Of a DNA stretch of 64,000 nt, positions 33,670-42,075 are shown one piece after another. A model generated the notes under the pieces. It had not been told where the DNA came from, searched no databases, and saw only the letters and a list, made by a program, of their open reading frames with translations. Source of the DNA: CAZGSN01 sp964371655 (lineage in GTDB: Bacteria > Desulfobacterota > Binatia > HRBIN30); assembly GCA_964371655.1 (NCBI GenBank), contig CAYJOD010000003.1, positions 1 through 64,000 on the forward strand. The letters run 5' to 3'. Position 1 is the stretch's first letter; each line of letters opens with the position of its first letter. The position numbers were made by a program, and so were the translations under genes.

Positions 33670-34920
33670 ATGCGCCGCGTCCTGTTTCTCCTTTGCCTTC
33701 TTCTCCATTCGTCGTGTGCGTTTCGCGCCCTGCGCAAGGACCTCGAGCGAACGAAGCAGTTTGCCCTGATCACGGGGAGCGTGCAGGTCGATGGGCAGGC
33801 TGATGCGACGATCGTCGTGGTGTTGTTGCGTGCCGACACGGACACGGTCGTCGACTCGTTTGCCCTCGAGCGTGCCAGCAAGTACTTCTTCATCGTCCCG
33901 CCCGGCCCGTATTTTGTCGCGGCGTTCTTGGATGCGGACCGCGACTTCCGATTCGACCCCGTCCTCGAGCGCGGCGTATGGCATGGGACCCCTGACGAAA
34001 TCCGCGTCGCCAAGGGCGAGCGGGTCGATGGCATCGACGTGTCCATCGACGCAGCGCGCGCCGCCGTGCTGGATCGAGCCCTGGTCGCACCGGAGCTCGG
34101 CCGCCGCGGGATTCACGAGCTACCCGATGTGAACATCGGGACGGTGACGACGATCGACGACCCGCGCTTCACGGTAGAGAACGGGCAACTTGGCATGTGG
34201 CAACCGGTCGAGTTTGTCGTGCGCGTCGGCGCCGGCATCTACCTTCCGGAGCCGTTCGATCCCGACAAGATCCCGGTGTTGTTCGTACATGGGATCGGTG
34301 GAAATCCGTCGCAGTTCACGCACCTGATTGACGGGCTCGACCATGCTCATTTCCAACCCTGGCTGCTGTACTACCCGTCGGGCGGACGACTCGACTTGCT
34401 CGGGGGGGCGGTCATTCGCTGGCTGAACTCTCTGCATACCAAGCTCCCGTTCCGGGACATCATCATCGTGGCGCATTCGATGGGAGGATTGGTGGCACGC
34501 TCCTCGATCAATCAATGGATGCAGTCCATCTCTGGCGATAGGAGAGGCGAGCTCAAGGCATTCGTGACACTTTCCACGCCGTGGCAAGGCCACCGGGCTG
34601 CGGCGGCGGGTGTCGAGTACGCCCCCACCGTCGTTCCCGCATGGTACGACATCGATCCGCAGAGCGATTTTCTGCGAGAGATCTTCGCAACCAAGCTGCC
34701 GGCAGAGTGCCGTTATCATCTGTTCTTCAGCTACGAGGGTGGTGCCGCGCTGATGCGCGGGGCCAACGACGGCGTCGTCACCCTCGCGAGTCAGCTCGCT
34801 CCAGCCGCGCAACAACAGGCGACGCGCGTGTGGGGCTTTCCCGAGAATCACGACTCGATCTTGCAGAGCGACGATGTCGTCGCAGCCCTGAACGAGATCC
34901 TCGCTGCCGCAACCCAATAG
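33670..34920 (+). CDS. Lipase-like alpha/beta-hydrolase lipoprotein
   Basis: A 416-aa product with a lipoprotein signal (LFLLCLLLHSSC). Residues 40-140 form a beta-rich domain (FIVPPGPYFVAAFLDADRDF). The hydrolase begins PVLFVHGIGGNPSQF near 202, with the nucleophile elbow IIIVAHSMGGLVARSS near 262 (G/A-H-S-x-G), TLSTPWQGH, and NDGVV...H (ENHDSIL) supplying the Asp and His. The start at 33670 has GGGGAGG five bases upstream; an ATG overlapping the previous stop (33655) is possible. A surface esterase or lipase role is likely. Confidence 0.85.
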   Translation: MRRVLFLLCLLLHSSCAFRALRKDLERTKQFALITGSVQVDGQADATIVVVLLRADTDTVVDSFALERASKYFFIVPPGPYFVAAFLDADRDFRFDPVLERGVWHGTPDEIRVAKGERVDGIDVSIDAARAAVLDRALVAPELGRRGIHELPDVNIGTVTTIDDPRFTVENGQLGMWQPVEFVVRVGAGIYLPEPFDPDKIPVLFVHGIGGNPSQFTHLIDGLDHAHFQPWLLYYPSGGRLDLLGGAVIRWLNSLHTKLPFRDIIIVAHSMGGLVARSSINQWMQSISGDRRGELKAFVTLSTPWQGHRAAAAGVEYAPTVVPAWYDIDPQSDFLREIFATKLPAECRYHLFFSYEGGAALMRGANDGVVTLASQLAPAAQQQATRVWGFPENHDSILQSDDVVAALNEILAAATQ

Positions 34921-35184
34921 GGCGCCGCGCCGACGTCGAGCGCACCTCCGTCGTCAGGAAATCATCGAGGGTCGTCGGCCGGCATAGCCGGCCTGGACCT
35001 CCGAGGCGGTGCTCGCGGGAACGTCGTCTCCTTGATATGGGAATCGGGTCATCCTGGCGGCTGCGTTCGCACATGCCCATGGAGATGATCGGGCGGGGCT
35101 CAGGGATTGCGAGTTGCTGGCGAGGAGAGCACAGTGAAGTGGGTCGAAGCGCAAAGGAAAGATTCTTGCGATAGGAGAAACGCC
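34921..35184. other. Intergenic region with small hairpins
   Basis: 264 bp between the lipase-like and Cys-rich genes. It contains a short perfect hairpin GGCCGGCATAGCCGGCC near 34977 and no credible gene. Confidence 0.4.
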
Positions 35185-36204
35185 ATGAATGTCGTCTCAC
35201 GATGGATCGCACTTGCGGCAGTGTCGGCATTCGCCGTGTTTCCGCTTGCCAACACCGTACACGCCGATGCCGCCAGCGCCCTGCGCTGTCAGCGGACGAT
35301 CAACAAAGAGCTCGCAAAGTTCGTCAAGACCAAGACCAAGATTCTGCAGAAGTGCAAGAACGGTGCGGTGACGAAGGCAGCTCCGGCGAGTCCCGTCGAC
35401 TGTCCGCTCACGCCGCAGGACGACAAGATCAATGCTGCAGCGCAGAAGATGAGGGACAAGATCGCTGCGAAGTGCGGCGGCGCCAACAAGCTCTGCAATA
35501 CGGCGGATCTCGGCGAGAACGCGGATGAGCCGCTGGCGGCCATCGGCTGGAATATTGGTACCTGTCCCGATCTCCACGGCGAGGGGTGCGTCAATGCGAT
35601 CAACGATTGCAACGACATCGGCACCTGCCTGACCTGCATCGGTCATAAGGCCGTCAATCAATCCACCGAGCTGTACTACGACCTGCTGACAGCAGCGGAG
35701 TTCGGTACCGGATCCGCTCTCAACGATTGCCAGGCCATGATCGGCAAGGCGACCGCGAAGTTCCTCGAGACGAAGTCGAAGCTCCTGCACAAGTGCTGGG
35801 ACAAGGTCCTGCAGGGCAAAGCCGGCTACGCGTCGCCGCTGGGCTGTCCCGACACCGACCCTAGCGTACCCAATCAAACGATCGTGAAAATAGCGGAAGC
35901 CGAGCAGAAGAAGATCGCGAAGATCTGTGAGGCTTGCGGCGCTGGCGGCGACGCCGATGGGGACAACGTCTGTGATGCCCCGCTGTCGGCGTTCACCCCG
36001 GGAGCCATCGGCTTCGAACCCGACTGCCCCGACGCGACGGTTCCCGGCAGCGCCAGTTCGTGTGTGCGCACGGTCTCAACCCTCGGAGATCTAATCGCGT
36101 GTGTCGACTGTATCACCGAGTTCGACGTCGACTGCAGCACCGCTCTCGCCGTACCGGCGCTGACAACATATCCAGCCGAGTGCAGCGCGGTACCGACCCC
36201 ATGA
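35185..36204 (+). CDS. Secreted Cys-rich repeat protein
   Basis: A 339-aa product from ATG 35185 (GGAGAAA ribosome site) with a signal peptide ending near TVHADA. The mature protein has two repeats of a block: a Lys-rich helix (INKELAKFVKTKTKILQKCK and IGKATAKFLETKSKLLHKCW), a CP(L/D) segment, and then INAAAQKMRDKIAAKCGG or IAEAEQKKIAKICEACG. It has many paired Cys (TCLTCIG, CVDC) likely in disulfides. I associate this type with Binatota-like and myxobacterial genomes. The function is unknown; it is probably exported and structural or binding. Confidence 0.75.
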   Translation: MNVVSRWIALAAVSAFAVFPLANTVHADAASALRCQRTINKELAKFVKTKTKILQKCKNGAVTKAAPASPVDCPLTPQDDKINAAAQKMRDKIAAKCGGANKLCNTADLGENADEPLAAIGWNIGTCPDLHGEGCVNAINDCNDIGTCLTCIGHKAVNQSTELYYDLLTAAEFGTGSALNDCQAMIGKATAKFLETKSKLLHKCWDKVLQGKAGYASPLGCPDTDPSVPNQTIVKIAEAEQKKIAKICEACGAGGDADGDNVCDAPLSAFTPGAIGFEPDCPDATVPGSASSCVRTVSTLGDLIACVDCITEFDVDCSTALAVPALTTYPAECSAVPTP

Positions 36205-36519
36205 AGGAGCAAACGGGCAGACTGCGGCGCTCGCGGGCTCGATTCTGATCCGAAGGCGCATGTGATGCGCCCCTACGAAGAAGGCCACGTTGCGTAGGGG
36301 CGCGGTATCCCTCGCGGTTTTTTAAGGGCGCGCCGCTGCGCTTGCGCATCCTTTCGCTCCTCTACTGTACTTGGCGATGGTCCTGTGCGCATTCACAGGC
36401 GATGAACGATACCGGCTACGGCTGCTGTCGCGGCGCAGGTTCGTGGCGGACCGGGCCACGTCCTGCCCCTTCGCAAACGCTCGCCGCTCGGGCCGGCGCG
36501 TTGAGGGGAGTCGCCGACG
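36205..36519. other. Intergenic region upstream of the devBCA-type operon
   Basis: 315 bp. A palindromic block (GCGCCCCTACG near 36269 and CGTAGGGGCGC near 36293) is the only structure seen. The promoter of the exporter operon should lie here but is not evident. Confidence 0.4.
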
Positions 36520-37593
36520 ATGCGTAGTGAATCGACGGACGGTCAACGACAACGCCGGTGGTTGCTTGCCGGCGGGCTTGCCAGCGGCTTCGTCCTTCTC
36601 GGGCTTGGATGGCTCGTCGTGCGCCAGCAGGCGGCGGTGCAGGCCGAGCCGGTGAGCGCGTCGCCGGCGCGGCGCGTGGCGCCCGGGGTTGGTTGCATGG
36701 GTCGCGTCGAGCCGGCATCGCGGCTGCGGCGCTTGGCGCCGCCCGAGGCCCAGGGGCTGGTCACGCTCGATCATCTGACGGTCGCGGAAGGCGATCGCGT
36801 CGAGGCAGGGCAATTGATCGGCTGGTTCAGTGCGCGCGACGTGCGCGCTGCGGCGCTGCGCCAGGCCGACTCTGAGTTGCTGCGCAGTGAGGCGCGGCTG
36901 GCGCAGGTGCGCGCCGGCGCCAAGGCGGGCGACGTGTCGGCGGCGGAATCTCGGGTGGTCCGCCAGCGTGCCGCCGAGGCCAACGCGCGCGCCGAGTTGA
37001 ATCGTATCGTCAAGCTCTCCGCCGACAAGGTTGCCGCGGCAACCGATCTCGACGCCCGCCGCACCGCCTTGGAAGTCGCTGCGGCGGAGCGTCGCACCGC
37101 CGAGGAGGAGTTGGCGAGTGTGGCCGAGGTGCGTAGCGTCGACGTGGCGGTAGCCGAAGCCGATGTGGCGCAAGCCCGCGCGGCGCTCGAACGGGCGCGC
37201 GCCGAGCTTGCGCTTGCCGAGCTGCGGGCTCCGATCGCTGGAACGGTGTTGAAGATCTACACCTGGCCCGGCGAGAGAATCGACGAGCGCGGCGTTCTCG
37301 ACCTCGGCGATGTGGACAACCTGGACGTCGTGGCGGAGGTCTACGAGACCGATGTGTCGCGGGTGCAGCTTGGCCAAGCCGCGGAGGTGATCCTGCCGGG
37401 GGGCGGCGAACGTCTGGGCGGCGAGGTGGTCGCGATCGGCTGGCAGGTGCGCAAACGCGACGTGGTCAACACCGATCCGGTGGACGAGATCGACTCCCGC
37501 GTCGTCGAGGTGCGGGTCCGTATCAGTCCCGCGGACACGCCGCGCCTGGCGCGCTTCAGTCACATGCGCGTGCAGGTGGTCATCGGCGGCTGA
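36520..37593 (+). CDS. devB: DevB/HlyD-type membrane fusion protein of an ABC exporter
   Basis: A 357-aa product. There is one N-terminal membrane helix (WLLAGGLASGFVLLGLGWLV), then a lipoyl-like half (VTLDHLTVAEGDRVEAGQLI). A long coiled-coil hairpin (about 115-235, rich in A/E/R) follows, and then ELRAPIAGTVLKIYTWPGER and beta-barrel segments ending FSHMRVQVVIGG. This is a periplasmic adaptor linking an inner-membrane ABC pump to an outer-membrane channel. The stop overlaps the permease start (ATGATGCC context), and an ATPase gene follows, giving a DevBCA-like operon. The cargo is unknown; heterocyst-glycolipid-type lipids are exported by the cyanobacterial relatives. Confidence 0.85.
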   Translation: MRSESTDGQRQRRWLLAGGLASGFVLLGLGWLVVRQQAAVQAEPVSASPARRVAPGVGCMGRVEPASRLRRLAPPEAQGLVTLDHLTVAEGDRVEAGQLIGWFSARDVRAAALRQADSELLRSEARLAQVRAGAKAGDVSAAESRVVRQRAAEANARAELNRIVKLSADKVAAATDLDARRTALEVAAAERRTAEEELASVAEVRSVDVAVAEADVAQARAALERARAELALAELRAPIAGTVLKIYTWPGERIDERGVLDLGDVDNLDVVAEVYETDVSRVQLGQAAEVILPGGGERLGGEVVAIGWQVRKRDVVNTDPVDEIDSRVVEVRVRISPADTPRLARFSHMRVQVVIGG

Positions 37594-38756
37594 TGCCCCT
37601 TCTGCCGCTCCCCGTTCGCCTCGCTTGGCAACAGCTGCGCCACGAGCCGCGTAAGCTGCTCGCCGGTGCAGCCGGCGTGGTCTTCGCCGTGGTGCTCATG
37701 TTCATGCAGTTCGGTTTTCGCGATGCGCTGTTCGATAGCGCCACGGCGGTGCAGCGCCGCATGTCGGGCGACCTCTTCATCGTGCACCGCCAGAGCCAGA
37801 CCCTGTGGCGCATGGCGCCGTTCACCCGACGGCGGGTCTTCCAGGCGCTCGCCGTGCCGGAGGTGGCCCAGGCCGGCTACCTCTATGTCACGCTGGTCGA
37901 TTGGAAGAATCCATGGAGCGGCCGCCACCGTCCAACTCTGATGTTTGGAATCGATCCGGCGGTGGGCTTGCTGGATCTGCCGGGCGTCGCCGAGCAGCTC
38001 GATGCCATCAAAGATGAAGACACCGTCCTGTACGATTCCCACTCGCATACTGAGTTCGGTCCCGTCCTCGACCTGCTGCACCGCGGCGAGCCGGTGAGCG
38101 CCGAGGTGAACAATCGCCGTCTGACGGTGCGCGGAGTGTTCCGACTCGGTGCTTCGTTTGCGGCCGACGGCAATCTCGTCGCCAGTCACGAGAATTTTCT
38201 GCGCGTGGTGACCTCGCGAGCTTCGAGTCAGATCGACGTCGGCATTCTGGTCCTGCGACCGGGCGCCGACCCCGGCGTCGCGCAAGCCGCCGTGCAGCGC
38301 CTGATGTCGGACGACGTGCGCGTGATTACGCGCGATGAGCTGGTGCGCCTGGAGTACGACTACTGGCAGAACTCGACCGGAATCGGCTTCGTGTTCACGC
38401 TCGGAGCGCTGATGGGGTTCGTGGTCGGCATCGTCATCGTTTACCAAATTCTCTACACCGAGATCGCCAATCACCTGGCGCAGTATGCGACCCTGACGGC
38501 GATGGGACACTCGTACCGATTCCTGCTCGGCATCGTTGCGGGGGCGGCCCTGATCCTATGCGTGCTTGGTTATGTGCCGGGTCTGCTCTTGTCCGCGGCC
38601 CTGTACCGTTTGACGGAAAGCGCGACCTTCTTACCCATGACCCTCGGGACCTCGAAGCCCATGCTCGTTCTCGGGCTGACGCTGGCGATGTGCTGCGTGT
38701 CCGGGGCCTTCGCGTTGCGCAAGCTGCGCGATGCCGACCCGGCGGACTTGTTTTGA
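37593..38756 (+). CDS. devC: DevC-type ABC exporter permease
   Basis: A 387-aa product of the MacB/FtsX-like permease family. The first helix lies near residues 22-42 (LLAGAAGVVFAVVLMFMQFG). A large periplasmic domain follows (about 45-255), then three C-terminal helices (GFVFTLGALMGFVVGIVIVY; LLGIVAGAALILCVLGYVPG; LVLGLTLAMCCVSGAFALRK). It ends RDADPADLF, a typical DevC tail. Its start overlaps the devB stop. The ATPase gene originally followed within 2 bp; a repeat now separates them. Confidence 0.88.
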   Translation: MPLLPLPVRLAWQQLRHEPRKLLAGAAGVVFAVVLMFMQFGFRDALFDSATAVQRRMSGDLFIVHRQSQTLWRMAPFTRRRVFQALAVPEVAQAGYLYVTLVDWKNPWSGRHRPTLMFGIDPAVGLLDLPGVAEQLDAIKDEDTVLYDSHSHTEFGPVLDLLHRGEPVSAEVNNRRLTVRGVFRLGASFAADGNLVASHENFLRVVTSRASSQIDVGILVLRPGADPGVAQAAVQRLMSDDVRVITRDELVRLEYDYWQNSTGIGFVFTLGALMGFVVGIVIVYQILYTEIANHLAQYATLTAMGHSYRFLLGIVAGAALILCVLGYVPGLLLSAALYRLTESATFLPMTLGTSKPMLVLGLTLAMCCVSGAFALRKLRDADPADLF

Positions 38757-38757
38757 G

Positions 38758-38907
38758 ATGGAAGCGGTGGTTGCGATTGCCGGCGTCAGCGATTTCTACG
38801 GCGACGCCGGTCTTCGTAGGGTGGGCTTCGCCCACGCGGTCGGTCGCATCGCGACAAGCAGCGAACGCGTGGGCAGAGCCCACCCTACTCGACAACCCGT
38901 CAGCTGA
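38758..38907 (+). pseudogene. Duplicated, truncated 5' end of the devA ATPase gene
   Basis: ATG 38758 opens a 49-codon frame whose first 17 residues (MEAVVAIAGVSDFYGDA) nearly repeat the start of the intact ATPase at 38923 (MKAVVSIAGVSHFYGDG). The DNA is about 89% identical over 50 bp. After that it reads into a palindromic repeat and stops. The 2-bp spacing from devC shows this is where devA originally began. Confidence 0.8.
38816..38888. repeat. GTAGGGTGGGC palindrome between devC and devA
   Basis: GTAGGGTGGGCTTCGCCCAC at the left and GTGGGCAGAGCCCACCCTAC at the right form a large imperfect hairpin. It lies between the broken and the intact copies of the devA start. Confidence 0.85.
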
Positions 38908-38922
38908 GGTATTGAGGCCGAG

Positions 38923-39600
38923 ATGAAAGCGGTGGTTTCAATTGCGGGCGTCAGCCATTTCTACGGCGACGGCAGCGGCCGCAAGAAGATCCTGCACGAG
39001 GTCACGCTCAATATCTCTGCGGGCGAGATCGTTCTGCTGACAGGACCCTCCGGCTCCGGGAAGTCGACGCTCCTCACCCTGGTGGGTGCGCTACGCACGG
39101 TGCAAGACGGTAGTCTGACCGTGTTCGGCCATGAGATGCGCGCGGCGACGCCGGATCTGCAGCGCGCCGTGCGCCGCCGTGTCGGCTACATTTTCCAGGA
39201 GCACAACTTGCTCCCGTTCCTCAGCGCCCGTCGCAACGTCGAGCTCGCCCTGCATCTGGAGGCCGGTTCGCCGACGGCGGATTTCGAAACACGTGCGCGT
39301 GCCGTGCTCGCCGCGGTTGGCTTGGAAGCCGAGGCCGACCGCGAGCCCGCCACTCTCTCGGGCGGCCAGAAGCAGCGCGTCGCCATCGCGCGCGCCCTGG
39401 TGCACCATCCGCGTCTCGTCCTCGCCGACGAACCGACCGCCGCACTCGATCGCGAAAGCGGCCACCAGTGCGTTGAGCTCATGCGACGGTTGGCGAAGGA
39501 CCAAGGTTGTCCGATCCTACTGGTCACCCACGATTTTCGCATTCACGACATTGCCGATCGAATCCTGCGCATCGAGGACGGACGCGTCCTGCCGATGTAG
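38923..39600 (+). CDS. devA: DevA-type ABC exporter ATPase
   Basis: A 225-aa product with all ABC motifs: Walker A TGPSGSGKSTLL near residue 40, Q-loop IFQEHNLLPF near 90, signature TLSGGQKQRVAIARAL near 145, Walker B LVLADEPTAALD, and the switch His in LLVTHDFRIHD. It belongs to the LolD/DevA/MacB group that powers MacB-like permeases. It is separated from devC by 166 bp containing a palindrome and a duplicate of its own first 50 bp, so coupling to devC has been altered. Confidence 0.93.
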   Translation: MKAVVSIAGVSHFYGDGSGRKKILHEVTLNISAGEIVLLTGPSGSGKSTLLTLVGALRTVQDGSLTVFGHEMRAATPDLQRAVRRRVGYIFQEHNLLPFLSARRNVELALHLEAGSPTADFETRARAVLAAVGLEAEADREPATLSGGQKQRVAIARALVHHPRLVLADEPTAALDRESGHQCVELMRRLAKDQGCPILLVTHDFRIHDIADRILRIEDGRVLPM

Positions 39601-39656
39601 GGCGGGCGTTCGTGGCGACGCCGACGGTGAGCGTGTCTTCGCGCTCGCCAGAGATT

Positions 39657-39767
39657 GTCTCGAGACTCGTTTGGGGCTGGTGGCTTGAGGCTCGGGGCTT
39701 GGGTCCTTTCCAGCTCTTCCCGAGCCCCCAGCCCCTAGTCACGAGCCCCAGGAAGAGTTTTGAGACA
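39657..39767. repeat. Dispersed GGGGCTGG/CCAGCCCC palindromic element, copy 1
   Basis: About 111 bp. The ends are TGTCTCGAGACTCG and GAGTTTTGAGACA. The centre reads GGGGCTGGTGGCTTGAGGCT and then CCCCCAGCCCCTAGTCACGA. It is near-identical to copies at 43475, 45467 and 52648. A half copy (GAGCCCCCAGCCCCGAG) follows at about 39818. Confidence 0.85.
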
Positions 39768-39990
39768 GTCATCATGAAGCTGCTGCTTCGCCCGAGAGGA
39801 TGAAAACTCGGTTCCCGAGCCCCCAGCCCCGAGTCTCCAGCCCCCACTTTCAAAGCAACCTCTACCGACGGCGGCTACGATTGTTGTCCTGGCAACGTGG
39901 AGTGAAGCCCGAAGTCTTGAGCCACCCCGATTCCCGCAAATCGAGAAAGCCTGTTGCCTGTGAGTCTGCTGTCTGTTGTCTTGAGTACCC

Positions 39991-40800
39991 ATGCCCGAGC
40001 TGCCGGAAGTTGAAACCGTTTGCCGATCGTTGCGGCCAATCCTTGGGCGGCGCATCGAGAGGGTGCAGGTTTGGGAGCCGCGGCTGCGGCGCGGCATGCA
40101 AGCGGATTTCGCACAACGACTGGCGGGACGTCGAATCGAGGCGGTGCAGCGCCGCGGCAAGTATCTGCTGTTCACGTTGGCGGAGGACCTTTGGATGCTC
40201 GGCCACCTCGGAATGAGCGGCGCATTGCTGCTGCAGCCGGCGGGCACGGCGCGTGCGCCGCACGATCACGTGCGCCTCGATTTGTCCGGCGCGCTGCAGC
40301 TCACCTTCAACGATCCGCGCCGCTTCGGGATCCTGCGCGTCGGCGGGCTCGACGAGCTCACTGAGCTGCACAACGTCGGACCCGACCCGCTCGACGCCAG
40401 CTTCACGGAAGCGCAGTTCTTCGCGCTGACGCGCAACCGTACCAAGCCGATCAAGAATCTCCTGATGGATCAGGTGCGCCTCTCCGGGGTGGGGAACATC
40501 TACGCCAACGAGGCGCTGTTCCGAGCCGGGATTCGCCCGGGGCGGCGCGCCGGCCGACTCACGCGCCATGACGCGCAAGCGCTGCTCGCGGCGCTGCGTG
40601 GTTGCCTGCGCGAGGCCATCGAGCTCGGTGGTAGCTCGATCTCGGACTATCGCGACAGCGCCGGACGCACCGGGTATTTTCAGCTCACGCTGGCCGTGTA
40701 CGATCGCGCCGGACAACCGTGCCCGCGCTGCAGTCAGCCGGTTCGTCGCAAGGTGCACGCGGGACGCAGCAGCTTCTACTGCGCCCGCTGCCAGCGCTGA
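39991..40800 (+). CDS. mutM: Formamidopyrimidine-DNA glycosylase
   Basis: A 269-aa bifunctional base-excision enzyme removing 8-oxoguanine and formamidopyrimidines. The catalytic N-terminus is PELPEVETV (Pro1 nucleophile, Glu2 after Met removal). The beta-turn Lys is in RRGKYLLF, and NDPRRFG and the helix-two-turn-helix VGNIYANEALFRAGI near 165-180 follow. A C-terminal zinc finger is seen as CPRCSQPV...CARCQR. Length and motifs are normal. Confidence 0.95.
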   Translation: MPELPEVETVCRSLRPILGRRIERVQVWEPRLRRGMQADFAQRLAGRRIEAVQRRGKYLLFTLAEDLWMLGHLGMSGALLLQPAGTARAPHDHVRLDLSGALQLTFNDPRRFGILRVGGLDELTELHNVGPDPLDASFTEAQFFALTRNRTKPIKNLLMDQVRLSGVGNIYANEALFRAGIRPGRRAGRLTRHDAQALLAALRGCLREAIELGGSSISDYRDSAGRTGYFQLTLAVYDRAGQPCPRCSQPVRRKVHAGRSSFYCARCQR

Positions 40801-40990
40801 CGCGGTTCGCGCGCGGCGGGTTGTGATACGGCACCTGATCAAGTGCTTTGCGGGTAGTCGTGTTGAGGTCGAAGACTAGGTCCGTCGCAGCCCAAATCTG
40901 GCAACGTATTCATGATGCGGGCGTCTGTCCGCAACCCGGCCGCCTCGCTGTTAGTCGCTTATCGGGAAAGTCTTGAGCAGCGCGGACAAG

Positions 40991-41086
40991 AAATGGAAAA
41001 CTGGAGACAGGAAACCGGACACCGGAAACTGGTCAATTTACCGGCTTTTCATTTCCGGTTTTCTGTTTTTCATTTCTTCCGGTTCG
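40991..41086. repeat. Stutter palindrome, 'GGAAACTGG' word
   Basis: The left arm repeats GGAAAACTGGAGACAGGAAA-type words. The right arm carries the complement TTTCCGGTTTTCTG and TTTCTTCCGG. It lies in the gene-free stretch between mutM and the universal stress gene. Confidence 0.75.
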
Positions 41087-41177
41087 GTTCCAACTCTGCC
41101 GGGCTGGGTGTTAGCACCCTACTTGGTCCTGTGTCCTGCGCTCCAGCCTTGCACACACACTCCGTCTTCATCCTTCT

Positions 41178-41255
41178 TGCCCTTGCCCGTGCCGTTGCCC
41201 ATTCTGGCTGGTGTTTCCGGAAGGGCACGGGCAAGGGCAATGGCAGGGGCACGGG
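41178..41255. repeat. Stutter palindrome, 'CCCTTGCCCGTG' word
   Basis: Left arm GCCCTTGCCCGTGCCGTTGC; right arm GGGCACGGGCAAGGGCAATG and further GGCAGGGGCACGGG. It sits beside another stutter element with a different word, within 90 bp. Confidence 0.8.
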
Positions 41256-41279
41256 TTTATGTGCAAAGCCCCGCGCTCC

Positions 41280-41735
41280 CTATCGCACCACCAGTACCGC
41301 GCAGTGTCCGTGTCGGATCACTCGTTCCGCCGTGCTGCCCATGAACAGATGCTTGAGCCCGGTGCGTCCATGCGTGGCAATGACGATGAGGTCGACGCCA
41401 CGGTCGTTGGCGGTGCGGACGATCTCGTCTGCCGGCATGCCGTGTCCGACGTAGGTGCTGTAGGGGACTGATGCCAGGGATCCTTCCTTGGGGACTCGAT
41501 CCAGGAGAGCCTTGTGGGCGTCCTGTTCGGCGCGGGCTTGGATCTCCGGATTGAGCAGCTCGGTTGGGTAGTAATGTGCATACAGAGGATTCGGGGCGAT
41601 GACCGTCTCGATCACGTGGGTGAGGATAAGCTCGGCGCCGTGGTCGGCCGCCATGCGCAGGGCGTGTCCAATGGCATGATCACCCGCCTCGGAAAAGTCG
41701 GTGGTCACCATGATCAGCTTGAAACTTTCGTGCAT
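41280..41735 (-). CDS. Universal stress protein, UspA family
   Basis: A 151-aa single-domain product. It begins FKLIMVTTDFSEAGDHAIGH with the conserved Asp, and ends with IATHGRTGLKHLFMGSTAER, the G-x2-G-x9-G-S ATP-binding motif, then CAVLVVR. It is cytosolic and ATP-binding, and is generally induced by stress or growth arrest. The ribosome site is AGGAGGTAGAG. The MITE-like unit at 41815 lies in its upstream region. Confidence 0.92.
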   Translation of the reverse strand: MHESFKLIMVTTDFSEAGDHAIGHALRMAADHGAELILTHVIETVIAPNPLYAHYYPTELLNPEIQARAEQDAHKALLDRVPKEGSLASVPYSTYVGHGMPADEIVRTANDRGVDLIVIATHGRTGLKHLFMGSTAERVIRHGHCAVLVVR

Positions 41736-41814
41736 CTCTCTACCTCCTGCTGTCAGCTACGAACCGAAGGCTAAATACTATATCCAAGGGATTGCACAAC
41801 GTATCGCGAAAGCG

Positions 41815-41978
41815 GGTGGTGTATCAGTTTGATTCCGATCCACTGGTCATTCCGAGCATTCCACACGTCCGTGGCGAGGAATCTTCCGAGCTGCGCGACA
41901 ATCGCGACGACCGACCTACACGAGATTCCTCGCTCCCGCTCGGAATGACATCGGTCCAAAGATCAAACTGATACACTA
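41815..41978. mobile_element. MITE-like element with 10-bp flanking duplication
   Basis: Perfect 15-bp terminal inverted repeats, GTGTATCAGTTTGAT at 41819 and ATCAAACTGATACAC at 41962, enclose inner complementary blocks (CATTCCGAG..., CTCGGAATG). The unit is flanked by exact direct repeats CGCGAAAGCG at 41805-41814 and 41979-41988, a probable target-site duplication. It encodes no protein, so it would be non-autonomous. Confidence 0.7.
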
Positions 41979-41993
41979 CGCGAAAGCGAGTTA

Positions 41994-42066
41994 GGGCTCA
42001 GGCAGAGGCTCAGCCAAAGGCTCAGTTCGATCTGCCTTTGCCTGAGCCTACGCCTCGCCTGCGCCT
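41994..42066. repeat. Stutter palindrome, 'GGCTCAG' word
   Basis: The left arm is GGCTCAGGCAGAGGCTCAGC and a further copy. The right arm is complementary, CTGCCTTTGCCTGAGCCTAC. It adjoins the MITE-like unit and ends 10 bp from the YceI gene stop. Confidence 0.75.
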
Positions 42067-42075
42067 TGTCCTTCC

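Noticed and set aside
33007..34920. Long N-terminal extension of the lipase-like protein
   Set aside because: The extension is a different frame of the K+ channel-like gene. The lipoprotein signal peptide starts at 33670.
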